This document shows positions 24,597 through 33,349 of a stretch of DNA of 64,000 bases, piece by piece (within the stretch, counting starts at the first letter, position 1; each line of letters begins with the position of its first letter). The position numbers were made by a program, and so were the translations under genes. Where the stretch lies: contig NZ_JAFMTB010000004.1 in the NCBI RefSeq assembly GCF_017916475.1, forward strand, positions 62,001-126,000, read 5' to 3'. A model generated the notes under the pieces. It saw only the letters and a program-made list of their open reading frames with translations. It was not told the DNA's origin and made no database searches. The DNA is from Patulibacter sp. SYSU D01012. Its GTDB lineage: Bacteria; Actinomycetota; Thermoleophilia; Solirubrobacterales; Solirubrobacteraceae.

Positions 24597-24744
24597 GGAC
24601 CCGCCTCAGGTCGGCGATCTTACGGTGCCCGCTTCTCGGCGCGCAACCGTCAACCGAACGGTGGGGCCCGTTTTGCGACCCGCAGTAGGTCCTCGAGGCG
24701 CCCGTGGGGCACGGGCGCGAGGGCCGGTGCGCCCCCGGACGCAC

Positions 24745-24750
24745 TACGCT
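24745..24750 (+). promoter_or_regulatory. -10 element of dcd
   Basis: TACGCT ends 7 bases before the ATG at 24758; a leaderless transcript is predicted. Confidence 0.5.
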
Positions 24751-24757
24751 CCCAGCC

Positions 24758-25351
24758 ATGCCCGTGCTCTCCGACGCGACGATTCGCCAGCTGGTGGCGG
24801 ACGATCGCCTGCGCATCACCCCGTGGGACGACGGCATGGTGCAGCCCGCGTCCGTGGACCTGAAGCTGGGCCGCTCCTTCCGGGTCTTCCATAACCATCG
24901 CGTAACATCGATCGACCTCGCGAACCCGCCCGAGAACCTGACCGAGCAGGTCGTGTGCGAGGGCGACGACCCCTTCGTGATCCACCCCGGCGAGTTCGCG
25001 CTCGGGCGCACGGAGGAGTGGGTCGAGCTGCCCGACGACATCGTCGCGCGCATCGAGGGCAAGAGCTCGCTCGGCCGCCTGGGTCTGATCGTGCACGCGA
25101 CCGCGGGCTTCTGCGACCCGGGCTGGCGCGGCACGCTGACGCTCGAGCTGGCCAACCTGACGCGCGTGCCGATCCTGCTGCGTCCCGGCCTGCCGATCGC
25201 GCAGCTCTCGTTCATGACGCTCGACCGGCCCGCCGAGCGCCCGTACGGCCACCCCGAGCTGGGCAGCCACTACCACGGGCAGCTCGAGGCCACCGCGTCG
25301 CGGTACGAGGGCGGACCGGCCCGCGTGCCCCGCGCCGATCCGGCCCGCTGA
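24758..25351 (+). CDS. dcd: dCTP deaminase, probably bifunctional
   Basis: This 197-residue enzyme supplies dUMP/dUTP for thymidylate synthesis. The family core is clear: QPASVDLKLGRSFRVF, HPGEFALGRTEEWVELP, EGKSSLGRLGL and HATAGFCDPGWRGTLTLEL with the catalytic Glu in the last. TAGF in place of the E. coli TAHR matches the archaeal and Mycobacterium tuberculosis Dcd that also hydrolyse dUTP, so a bifunctional deaminase/dUTPase is inferred. The last 20 residues are family-variable. It starts 7 bases after a -10 hexamer. Confidence 0.92.
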   Translation: MPVLSDATIRQLVADDRLRITPWDDGMVQPASVDLKLGRSFRVFHNHRVTSIDLANPPENLTEQVVCEGDDPFVIHPGEFALGRTEEWVELPDDIVARIEGKSSLGRLGLIVHATAGFCDPGWRGTLTLELANLTRVPILLRPGLPIAQLSFMTLDRPAERPYGHPELGSHYHGQLEATASRYEGGPARVPRADPAR

Positions 25352-25485
25352 CGCCCCCGCGGGCCGGGCCCCGCACGCCTGGGGGCGGGCCCGCCCCGCC
25401 TCCGGGGCCGCGTCGGACCGCGCCCCCGCGCGCGGTGGCTCCGCCGGCCGCCGGCGCCCGCAGGGGCGGCGGCGCCGGCCCCGCG

Positions 25486-27144
25486 CTACGCCTCCTGGCG
25501 GCGCGCGACGAGCTCGCGCTTGAGGACCTTCCCCGTCGGGTTGCGGGGCAGCTCGGACAGGAAGTGCACGTCGCGCGGCACCTTGTAGCGCGCCAGGTTG
25601 TCCTTCGCGTACGCGCGCACGTCGTCCTCGGTCAGGGTGGCGTCCTCCTCGAGGACCACGTAGGCGCACAGGCGCTGACCGAACTCGTCGTCGTCGACGC
25701 CGATGACGGCGGCCTCGGAGATCTTCGGGTGGCCGGCGAGCAGCTCCTCGAGCTCGCCCGGGAAGACGTTCTCGCCGCCCGACACGATCATGTCGTCGTC
25801 GCGGCCGTCGATCGTCAGCAGCCCGTGCTCGTCGAAGTGGCCGACGTCGCCGGACGCCATCAGCCCGTCGACGAGCGGCTTGGTCCCGCCGCCCGTGTAG
25901 CCCTGGAACGGCATCGCGGTGCCGACGAAGATGCGGCCGGTCTCGCCGGGCGCGACGTCGTGCCCGTTCGCGTCGAGGATGCGGACGCGGGTGCCCGGAA
26001 CGGGCGAGCCGACGGAGTCCGGCGCCTGGCGCAGCTCCTCGGGGCTGGCGATCGTCGCCATCGCCACCTCGGTCGAGCCGTACAGGTTGTAGAGGACCGG
26101 CCCCAGCGTGTCGAGCGTGCGGGTGGCGAGCGCCCCGCCGAGCTGCGAGCCCGCCGCGAAGATGACGCGCAGGCTCGAGAGGTCCTCGCGCCGCCCGCCC
26201 TTGTCGTAGGCGTCGAGGAGCCGCCGCAGCATGACGGGCACGACGATGAGCGACGTCGCGCGGTACTCCTCCATGTCGCGCAGCGTCTGCTCGGGGTCGA
26301 AGCGGCGGCGCAGGATGAGGGTGTCGGCCAGGCCCACCGCGATCAGCGTGTGGATCAGCCCCGTGGCGTGGAAGATCGGCGCCGGCAGCGCGGTGACCTC
26401 GCGCTTGCGCAGCGGGATGCGGGCCAGCGGGCCGCCGAAGGGCGAGAGCGACTTCGGCTGCGGGCGCGCGGCGCCCTTCGGCGTGCCGGTCGTCCCGCTC
26501 GTCAGCAGGATGAGCGACATGTGCCGCTCCGGCGGGGCCGGGGCGCGGTGGTCGCCGGTGCGGAGGAGCGCGATCGTCCCCTCCGAGGCGTCGTCGGGGT
26601 CGTCCGTCCACGCCCGGAACCGCCCGAGCGGCGCGTCGACGTGCTCGGTGGCCTCGCGGAACTCGTCGTCGAAGACCAGCAGCCGGGTGCCCTCACGGGC
26701 GGCGACGTCGGCGAGCTGCGGGCCCGAGAACGCGGTGTTCAGCAGGATCGCCTTCGCGCCGGTCTTCACGCACGCGAAGAGCACCTCGAGGAAGCCGGCG
26801 TGGTTGCGCAGCATCAGGCCGACGCCGTCGCCCGCGCGCAGGCCCATGTCGCGCCACGCGTTGGCGATCGCGTTGGCCCGCGCGTCGAGCTCGCCGAAGG
26901 TCGTGGTGCCGCGGTCGTCGATCGCGGCGGCCCGCCCGGCGTCGGCCTCGACGGACATCGTGAAGATGGCGCCGAGCGGCCCGAGCTTGACGTACGCCTC
27001 GCCCACGGCCTTCAGCGCCGCGGGGCTCTTCCCCCGCAGCAGGCCGGCGCGGGCGCACGCGGCGGCGAACACCGCCTCCTCGCGCGCGCGGCGGCCGACG
27101 ACGGCAGGCTTGGCCAGGACGGACCCCACGGTGCTCCGCTGCAT
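25486..27144 (-). CDS. long-chain acyl-CoA synthetase (FadD-type)
   Basis: This 552-residue AMP-forming ligase has the P-loop LTSGTTGTPKG near residue 215, the A5 motif YGSTEVA, the A7/A8 region with GDVGHFDEHG and DDDMIVSGGENVFP, and the catalytic A10 lysine in NPTGKVLKRELV at the C-terminus. It resembles actinobacterial FadD2/FadD12 proteins and likely activates fatty acids or a related lipid acid; the chain length is not readable. Proximity to the mce array suggests activation of imported lipid, but it has its own promoter (TAGTCT, 6 bases before ATG). Confidence 0.9.
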   Translation of the reverse strand: MQRSTVGSVLAKPAVVGRRAREEAVFAAACARAGLLRGKSPAALKAVGEAYVKLGPLGAIFTMSVEADAGRAAAIDDRGTTTFGELDARANAIANAWRDMGLRAGDGVGLMLRNHAGFLEVLFACVKTGAKAILLNTAFSGPQLADVAAREGTRLLVFDDEFREATEHVDAPLGRFRAWTDDPDDASEGTIALLRTGDHRAPAPPERHMSLILLTSGTTGTPKGAARPQPKSLSPFGGPLARIPLRKREVTALPAPIFHATGLIHTLIAVGLADTLILRRRFDPEQTLRDMEEYRATSLIVVPVMLRRLLDAYDKGGRREDLSSLRVIFAAGSQLGGALATRTLDTLGPVLYNLYGSTEVAMATIASPEELRQAPDSVGSPVPGTRVRILDANGHDVAPGETGRIFVGTAMPFQGYTGGGTKPLVDGLMASGDVGHFDEHGLLTIDGRDDDMIVSGGENVFPGELEELLAGHPKISEAAVIGVDDDEFGQRLCAYVVLEEDATLTEDDVRAYAKDNLARYKVPRDVHFLSELPRNPTGKVLKRELVARRQEA

Positions 27145-27150
27145 CGCGCC

Positions 27151-27156
27151 AGACTA
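27151..27156 (-). promoter_or_regulatory. -10 element of the acyl-CoA synthetase gene
   Basis: TAGTCT on the minus strand ends 6 bases before the ATG at 27144. Confidence 0.5.
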
Positions 27157-27327
27157 TCCGCCCGCGCCGCGTCGCGCGCGCTCTTTTGCGACCGCGGGTC
27201 GGAACGCCCGATCGGCAGGCGGGATCGGGGCTCGCGCGCCCCCGCCCGGGCGCGCGCGGGCGGGGCCGCCGGCGCCCGACCGTCCGCCCGCGCGCCCGCC
27301 GCAGCGAAGCCCGCCTCTCGCACGTCA

Positions 27328-27333
27328 TAGACT
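27328..27333 (+). promoter_or_regulatory. -10 element of gltA
   Basis: TAGACT would give a leader of about 30 bases that includes the ribosome site GAGGAG (27360-27365), so gltA is a leadered gene. Confidence 0.45.
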
Positions 27334-27370
27334 TGTAGGCATCACCGGATCCCACGATCGAGGAGCCCCC

Positions 27371-28702
<1,332 letters not shown>

Positions 28703-28732
28703 CCCCGCCCCGGCGCCCCGCGCGCCGGACCG

Positions 28733-28754
28733 CCGCGCCCCGCCCGGGGCGCGG
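28733..28754. terminator. first of two hairpins after gltA
   Basis: A perfect 9-bp stem with the loop GCCC starts 31 bases after the gltA stop. Confidence 0.55.
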
Positions 28755-28762
28755 ACCGCCGC

Positions 28763-28780
28763 GGCGCCCCTCGGGGCGCC
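28763..28780. terminator. second of two hairpins after gltA
   Basis: A perfect stem (GGCGCCC with its complement, CTCG loop) follows and is trailed by gttcgtcgtc. The pair makes a convincing tandem terminator. Confidence 0.55.
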
Positions 28781-28876
28781 GTTCGTCGTCCCGGGCGGAT
28801 GCGGGACGCGCCGTCCCGCGTGATGGTCGCTCGTGGTCGAGCGTGATCGCTCTGTGACGGATGCCCCGGAGGTCGT

Positions 28877-29536
28877 GTGACCCGGGTCATGGCCCAGAGC
28901 CCTGCCCGGGCCGACCATGGGGATGTGTTCGTTCCCCTCCACGACGGATCCACCGCCCTGATCCGTCCGATCGCTCCCGAGGACGCCGCCGCCCTGCGCC
29001 GGTTCCACTGGACGCTGTCGGAGGACACGATCCGCAACCGCTTCATGAGCGCCAAGCCGAACCTGACGTCCGGCGACACGCGCTACCTGTGCCGCGTCGA
29101 CGGGGTCGACCACGTCGCCGTCGTCGCCGTCGACCCGCAGCGCCCCGAGGCGATCCTGGGCGTCGCCCGGTGGGTGCGCTACCCCGACGCGCCGCACCGC
29201 GCCGAGGCCGCCTTCGTCGTCACCGACCGGATGCAGGGCACCGGCGTGGGCTCGGCCCTGGCCATCGCGCTGGCCGACCTGGCGCTCGAGCGCGGCATCA
29301 CCGAGCTGACCGGATCGATGCTCGCCGACAACCTCGGCTCCGAGAACCTCTTCCGGCGCATGGCCGGCGGCGACGTCGCCGTCAAGCGCATGGGCATCAC
29401 GAACGACGTGACCGCCGTGCTGCCGCAGCGTCCGGGCCGCCTGGCCGCGATGGCGGCGCGCCGCCGGATGCGGCCGGGCGTCCGCACCGAGACGCACCGC
29501 CGCCGCCACGCCTGGCGGCACGCCGTCGCCGCCTGA
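28877..29536 (+). CDS. GNAT-family N-acetyltransferase
   Basis: This 219-residue protein has the GNAT acetyl-CoA loop VVTDRMQGTGVGSALAIALADLA at about residues 115-137. The segment ALIRPIAPEDAAALRRFHWTLSEDTIRNRF at the N-terminus is typical of the GNAT modules found alone or fused to CoA-ligase domains in protein acetyltransferases (Pat family). No cyclic-nucleotide domain is present. The C-terminal 40 residues are Arg/His-rich. GGAGG lies four bases before the GTG; ATG 28889 is an in-frame alternative. Confidence 0.85.
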   Translation: MTRVMAQSPARADHGDVFVPLHDGSTALIRPIAPEDAAALRRFHWTLSEDTIRNRFMSAKPNLTSGDTRYLCRVDGVDHVAVVAVDPQRPEAILGVARWVRYPDAPHRAEAAFVVTDRMQGTGVGSALAIALADLALERGITELTGSMLADNLGSENLFRRMAGGDVAVKRMGITNDVTAVLPQRPGRLAAMAARRRMRPGVRTETHRRRHAWRHAVAA

Positions 29537-29647
29537 GCGCGCGCGACACCGCGATCCTCGTCCCCCACGACCCGCCGCGCCCCGGCGGGTCGTCGCGTCC
29601 CGGGGCGCACCCGTGCCCCGTGGGCGCCCCGGAGCCGGTCGGCGCGC

Positions 29648-30376
29648 TCAGCCCGCGGCCGGCGGCAGCAGCAGCCGCAGGTCGGCGCCGTGCCGGCGCA
29701 GCCAGCCGGACGGCTCGTCCAGGTCGGGCACGTGCTCGCGCAGCAGCGCCCAGAACGTCGGGCCGTGGTGCGGGTGCACCAGGTGACAGGCCTCGTGCCA
29801 GACGACGTAGTCCAGGCACGCCACGGGCGCCAGCAGCAGGCGCCAGGACAGGCTGATCGTCCCGCGCGAGGAGCAGCTGCCCCAGCGCGTGCGCGTGTCC
29901 GTGATGCGCAGGCGGTCGTAGGCGACGCCCAGCCGGGCGGCGGCGGCGTCCAGGCGCGGCGCGGATTCGGCGCGGGCGCGCGTGCGGTACCAGGCCTCGA
30001 GCGCCCGGGCGCGCTCCGCGGGGTCGGCGGGGACGAGCAGCCGGTCGCCGTCGCGGCGCACGCGCGTGCGGCCGGCCTCCGCGGCGACCGCCAGGACGGT
30101 CCCCAGGTACGGCAGCCCGGCGGCGGCGTCCTGCGCGGCCCGGCGCCGCCGGTCCTGCAGCGCGGCCAGGCGCGGGGCGATCCAGCCGTCGAGCTCGCGC
30201 AGCGCGCGCTCGGCCTCGGCGACGGTGCCGCGCGCCGGGATCGTGACGATCAGGCCGCGGTCGGTGTCGACGCGGACGGTGATGCGCCGCGCGCGCCGCG
30301 ACCGCCGCAGCAGGTACGGCGGCAGCGGCGCGGCGGAGGACGGCCCGCCGGGGCGGCGGGCCGGGGGGCGGCTCAG
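29648..30376 (-). CDS. YgjP-like zinc metallopeptidase with probable CTG start
   Basis: The catalytic half is plain: WHEACHLVHPHHGPTFW (HEXXH with His194, Glu195, His198) and TRTRWGSCSS match the YgjP/DUF45 family. An N-terminal half conserved in the family continues upstream in frame (RRARRITVRVDTDRGLIVTI, then ALRELDGWIAPRL), although the first ATG/GTG/TTG codon is GTG 30061, in the middle. A CTG at 30376 overlaps the stop of the upstream gene as CTGA, the geometry of the other coupled junctions here. It would give 242 residues, the family length. I therefore propose a CTG start; frameshifted fusion to the upstream gene or sequence error are alternatives. Confidence 0.7.
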   Translation of the reverse strand: MSRPPARRPGGPSSAAPLPPYLLRRSRRARRITVRVDTDRGLIVTIPARGTVAEAERALRELDGWIAPRLAALQDRRRRAAQDAAAGLPYLGTVLAVAAEAGRTRVRRDGDRLLVPADPAERARALEAWYRTRARAESAPRLDAAAARLGVAYDRLRITDTRTRWGSCSSRGTISLSWRLLLAPVACLDYVVWHEACHLVHPHHGPTFWALLREHVPDLDEPSGWLRRHGADLRLLLPPAAG

Positions 30377-30753
30377 GCCTCGTCCTTGTTCGGCGCGTCC
30401 GGGTCCCGGACGGGCGTGGACGACGCCTCGCGCTCCGTCGGCACCGGCGGGGCGACGGGCGTCACATCGGGCGCGGGGGTCGCCGCGCCCGGTCCGGTGC
30501 CCGAGCCGCCGCCCGGGGCCGGGGGCGTGGTGCCGCCGGCGCCGGACGGCGTCGCCTGCGTGGTGCCCTCGGGAGCGCCGGCGCGGTCGACGGCCTGCTT
30601 CAGCTTCTCCGCGCCGCCCGTGAGCTTGTCGGAGTGCTTGCCCTTCGTGGCCTTGTCGACCGCCGCGACGCTGCGGTCGATGGCCTGGTCGATCTTGTCG
30701 CCGTGCTGGCCGGCCAGGCCCTTCGCCTTGTCGGCGAGCTTCTTGAAGTCCAT
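30373..30753 (-). CDS. MT0933-type antitoxin-like protein
   Basis: The first 60 residues (MDFKKLADKAKGLAGQHGDK then IDQAIDRSVAAVDKATKGKH and SDKLTGGAEKLKQAVD) match the MT0933/Rv0909 antitoxin-like family, small charged helical proteins. The remaining 65 residues are Pro/Thr/Gly-rich and probably disordered. No SRPBCC-type toxin partner (as Rv0910 in M. tuberculosis) adjoins it; instead it is coupled to the metallopeptidase. GGAGG six bases before ATG and TAGGGT at 30787-30792 give it a leadered promoter. Antitoxin function is uncertain; a stress or envelope role is equally open. Confidence 0.75.
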   Translation of the reverse strand: MDFKKLADKAKGLAGQHGDKIDQAIDRSVAAVDKATKGKHSDKLTGGAEKLKQAVDRAGAPEGTTQATPSGAGGTTPPAPGGGSGTGPGAATPAPDVTPVAPPVPTEREASSTPVRDPDAPNKDEA

Positions 30754-30786
30754 GGTGCGCCTCCGGGGGCTCGGGTGGGGTCGCGG

Positions 30787-30792
30787 ACCCTA
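30787..30792 (-). promoter_or_regulatory. -10 element of the antitoxin-like gene
   Basis: TAGGGT on the minus strand (within GGTATAGGGT) would give a leader of about 30 bases with GGAGG before the ATG at 30753. Confidence 0.4.
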
Positions 30793-30814
30793 TACCCGGT
30801 TCCTGGCCCGATCC

Positions 30815-31744
30815 TTAAGCGGGAGCGACCACGTCCCCCGGCTCGGCGGGGGCCTCGGGCGTCTTCTCCCACGGGCGATGCAGGCGCAGCGCGGACAGGA
30901 TGGCGCGGGTCGCGGGGCTGCGGTTCATCGTGATGAAGTGGATGCCCGGCGCCCCGTTCGCCAGCAGCTCGGACGCCTGCAGCGTCGCGTAGCTGACGCC
31001 GAAGTCCTTGATCGCGTCGGGATCGTCCTCGCGGGCGTCGAGCTCGCGGCTCAGGCCCTCCGGCACGCGGGCGCCGATCTTCTTCGCGAAGCCCCGCACC
31101 TGGCTGATCTGGGTGATCGGCATGATCTCGGGGATCACGGGCACGTCGACCCCGATCTCGCGCAGCCGGCGGACGAACGAGAAGTAGTCCGCGTTGTCGT
31201 AAAAGAGCTGGGTGATGAGGAACTTCGCCCCGGCCTCGACCTTCGCCTTGGCCGTCTCGACGTCGTCGTCGGCGTGGCGGGCGTCGGGGTGCGGCTCGGG
31301 GTAGGCCGCGCCGCCGACGCAGAAGTCGAACTCGTCCGTGATGAGCTGCGTCAGCTCGGGCGACGAGGCGAAGCCGCCGGGCGTGGGCGAGAAGCGCTCC
31401 TCGCCCCCGGGCGGGTCGCCGCGCAGCGCCAGCACGTTGTGGATGCCGGCCTCGCGGATCTGGCCCAGGACGCCGCGGATGTCGTCCTTCGTGCCGCCGA
31501 CGCACGTCAGGTGCGCCATGGCCTCGAGCCCGTGCTGCTCGCGCAGGCTCTTGACGACGTTGATCGTGCGGTCGCGCGAGCTGCCGCCGGCGCCGTAGGT
31601 GACGGACACGAACGACGGGTCCATCGGGCGCAGCGTCTCGAGCGTCTCGTGGAGCCGTGCCTCGGCCTCGTCGGTCTTCGGCGGGAAGAACTCGAAGGAG
31701 AACGTCGGCTCCGGCGACCTCTCGATGATCTCGTCGATGCGCAT
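30815..31744 (-). CDS. metF: 5,10-methylenetetrahydrofolate reductase
   Basis: This 309-residue flavoenzyme makes 5-methyl-THF for methionine synthesis. The TIM-barrel landmarks are present: TFSFEFFPPKTDEAE with the catalytic Glu near residue 18, FVSVTYGAGGSSRDRT, LALRGDPP, and AKFLITQLFYDNADYF. Length and start agree with bacterial MetF. TACCAT ends 8 bases before the ATG. It lies 74 bases downstream of a metallo-beta-lactamase-fold gene in the same direction, but the promoter between suggests separate transcription. Confidence 0.94.
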   Translation of the reverse strand: MRIDEIIERSPEPTFSFEFFPPKTDEAEARLHETLETLRPMDPSFVSVTYGAGGSSRDRTINVVKSLREQHGLEAMAHLTCVGGTKDDIRGVLGQIREAGIHNVLALRGDPPGGEERFSPTPGGFASSPELTQLITDEFDFCVGGAAYPEPHPDARHADDDVETAKAKVEAGAKFLITQLFYDNADYFSFVRRLREIGVDVPVIPEIMPITQISQVRGFAKKIGARVPEGLSRELDAREDDPDAIKDFGVSYATLQASELLANGAPGIHFITMNRSPATRAILSALRLHRPWEKTPEAPAEPGDVVAPA

Positions 31745-31752
31745 CCCGCCCC

Positions 31753-31758
31753 ATGGTA
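31753..31758 (-). promoter_or_regulatory. -10 element of metF
   Basis: TACCAT on the minus strand ends 8 bases before the ATG at 31744. Confidence 0.5.
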
Positions 31759-31817
31759 TTGCGCGTCGCGGCGCGGGGCCCGCGCGCGGCCCCCCACGCC
31801 GGGCGGGCCGCTGCGGA

Positions 31818-32816
31818 TCAGACCAGGCGGAAGCGGTCCGGGTCCGTGTCGACCTTCTCGACGCGGCCCAGCACCTCGAGCCGGCGCAGGAAGCAGAGCT
31901 GCTCCGTCAGCAGCCAGCTGGCGTTCGTGGCGTCGATCGGCGTCTCCATGACGTGCGGCGCGATCTCCATCGCGGTGTGCGGCTCGCCGTCGCCGAGCGC
32001 CTCCTCCGTCCGCGCCAGCCGCTCCGCCACGAGCTTGCGGTTGGCGTTGATGTGGCCCTGCACGTCGGTGAACGTGCGGCCGTGGCCGGAGAGGACCAGG
32101 CGCGCGTCGAGGTCCTCGATGCGGCTCAGCGACTCGAGGAACTCGCCGACCGGGTCGGGGGTGTAGCCGAAGTCGAAGAACAGCGAGACGCGGCCGAGCA
32201 GGTGGTCGCCCGAGATCAGCATCCGGCGCTCGGCGTTGAACAGGCAGACGTGCGACGGCGCGTGGCCGGGGGTCTCGACGGTCGTGAAGGGCCCAAGGTC
32301 GGTCTGCACCACGACGCCGTCGACGAGCTCGTGGTCGACGTCGAAGCCGCCGGCGATCCCGATCTCGCGGCCCTTCAGGCCCTCCGCCGCCTTGCGCACC
32401 GTGGCCTCGGGCAGGCCGGACTGCAGCGCGATCTCGATCCCCCGCTCCCAGTAGCCCTCGGGGTTGGCCAGCCACTTCGTCAGGTGGCCGTGCGCCGGGT
32501 GCGCCCAGACGTCGGCGCCGGAGCGCAGGACGACCGGGGTCGTCTGGCCGCAGTGGTCGACGTGCGCGTGGGTGATGACGACGTGGCGGACGAGCTCGAG
32601 CCGCAGGTGCACCATGTCGAGCGCGCGCTCCAGGTGCGCCAGCGAGCCCGGCTGGTGCATGCCGGTGTCGAAGAGGACGATCCCGTCCCCCGCCGCGACG
32701 GCCCAGGCGTTGCCGTGCGGCACGCCCGGCCACGGCAGCGGCAGCCGCAGCCGCCACGCCCCCGGGACGACACGCTCGCCCCGTCCGAGCTCCTTCGCTG
32801 CGCGCCCGCCCGTCAT
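31818..32816 (-). CDS. MBL-fold metallo-hydrolase
   Basis: This 332-residue hydrolase has the dinuclear-metal motifs THAHVDHCG (about residue 85), TPGHAPSH, ISGDHLLG and LVLSGHGRTF. A C-terminal helical segment of about 80 residues with TNASWLLTEQLCFLRRLEVL resembles the winged-helix C-terminal region of LACTB2-like and actinobacterial MBL hydrolases. Substrate unknown; thioesters and cyclic or RNA phosphodiesters are all handled by the superfamily. No clear ribosome site or -10 hexamer precedes its ATG. Confidence 0.88.
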   Translation of the reverse strand: MTGGRAAKELGRGERVVPGAWRLRLPLPWPGVPHGNAWAVAAGDGIVLFDTGMHQPGSLAHLERALDMVHLRLELVRHVVITHAHVDHCGQTTPVVLRSGADVWAHPAHGHLTKWLANPEGYWERGIEIALQSGLPEATVRKAAEGLKGREIGIAGGFDVDHELVDGVVVQTDLGPFTTVETPGHAPSHVCLFNAERRMLISGDHLLGRVSLFFDFGYTPDPVGEFLESLSRIEDLDARLVLSGHGRTFTDVQGHINANRKLVAERLARTEEALGDGEPHTAMEIAPHVMETPIDATNASWLLTEQLCFLRRLEVLGRVEKVDTDPDRFRLV

Positions 32817-32874
32817 GCCGGTCGGGTCGCGGGTGCGGGCTGCGTGGCGGACATGACCGCCTCCACGTTACCCG

Positions 32875-32880
32875 TAGAAT
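32875..32880 (+). promoter_or_regulatory. possible -10 element before the hypothetical gene
   Basis: TAGAAT lies 57 bases before the ATG at 32938. It would give a leader of roughly 50 bases in which I see no Shine-Dalgarno sequence. Confidence 0.3.
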
Positions 32881-32937
32881 CGGCGATCGGGACGCCCCGC
32901 CGCCGGACGGCGCCGGGCGGTCGTCCGCCCCCTCCGC

Positions 32938-33318
32938 ATGGCGAAGAAGCGCAAGCCGAAGAAGCCCTCCGCCCCGAAGGCGCCCGCCCTGCCGACGGTG
33001 CCGTACGCCAGCCCGGACGGGCGGATGACGCTCGACCTGCGGTGCTCGATGACGCCGAAGACGCGCCTGCTCTACGCGGAGACGGTCGGCGGCGAGATCG
33101 GCCAGGCGGCGATGACCCGCGAGGACGTCTGGCACCGCGCCGTCGAGTTCCTCTTCGAGCGGCTCGTCGACGGCTGGAGCGTCGACGGCGTGCCGACGAC
33201 GGGGCAGAAGGCGCTGCTCGCCCGCTTCCGCGTCGCCTCGCCCGACGAGCGCGCGTGGATCCGCACCGTGCTCCGCGAGCACCTGGCGGAGTGGTTCCCC
33301 GAGATGCAGGCGCCCTGA
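32938..33318 (+). CDS. conserved-looking hypothetical protein
   Basis: I do not recognise this 126-residue protein. It begins with a lysine-rich tail (MAKKRKPKKPSAPKAPA) followed by a compact domain with LDLRCSMTPKTRLLYAET, EDVWHRAVEFLFERLVDGW and WIRTVLREHLAEWFPEMQ, i.e. mixed strand then amphipathic helices. Acidic and basic residues are balanced and codon use is typical of the window, so it looks genuinely coding. It is 31 bases upstream of the aminopeptidase gene and may be cotranscribed with it. Confidence 0.7.
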   Translation: MAKKRKPKKPSAPKAPALPTVPYASPDGRMTLDLRCSMTPKTRLLYAETVGGEIGQAAMTREDVWHRAVEFLFERLVDGWSVDGVPTTGQKALLARFRVASPDERAWIRTVLREHLAEWFPEMQAP

Positions 33319-33349
33319 GCGCCGCCCACCCGACCGCAGGAGGACCGCC

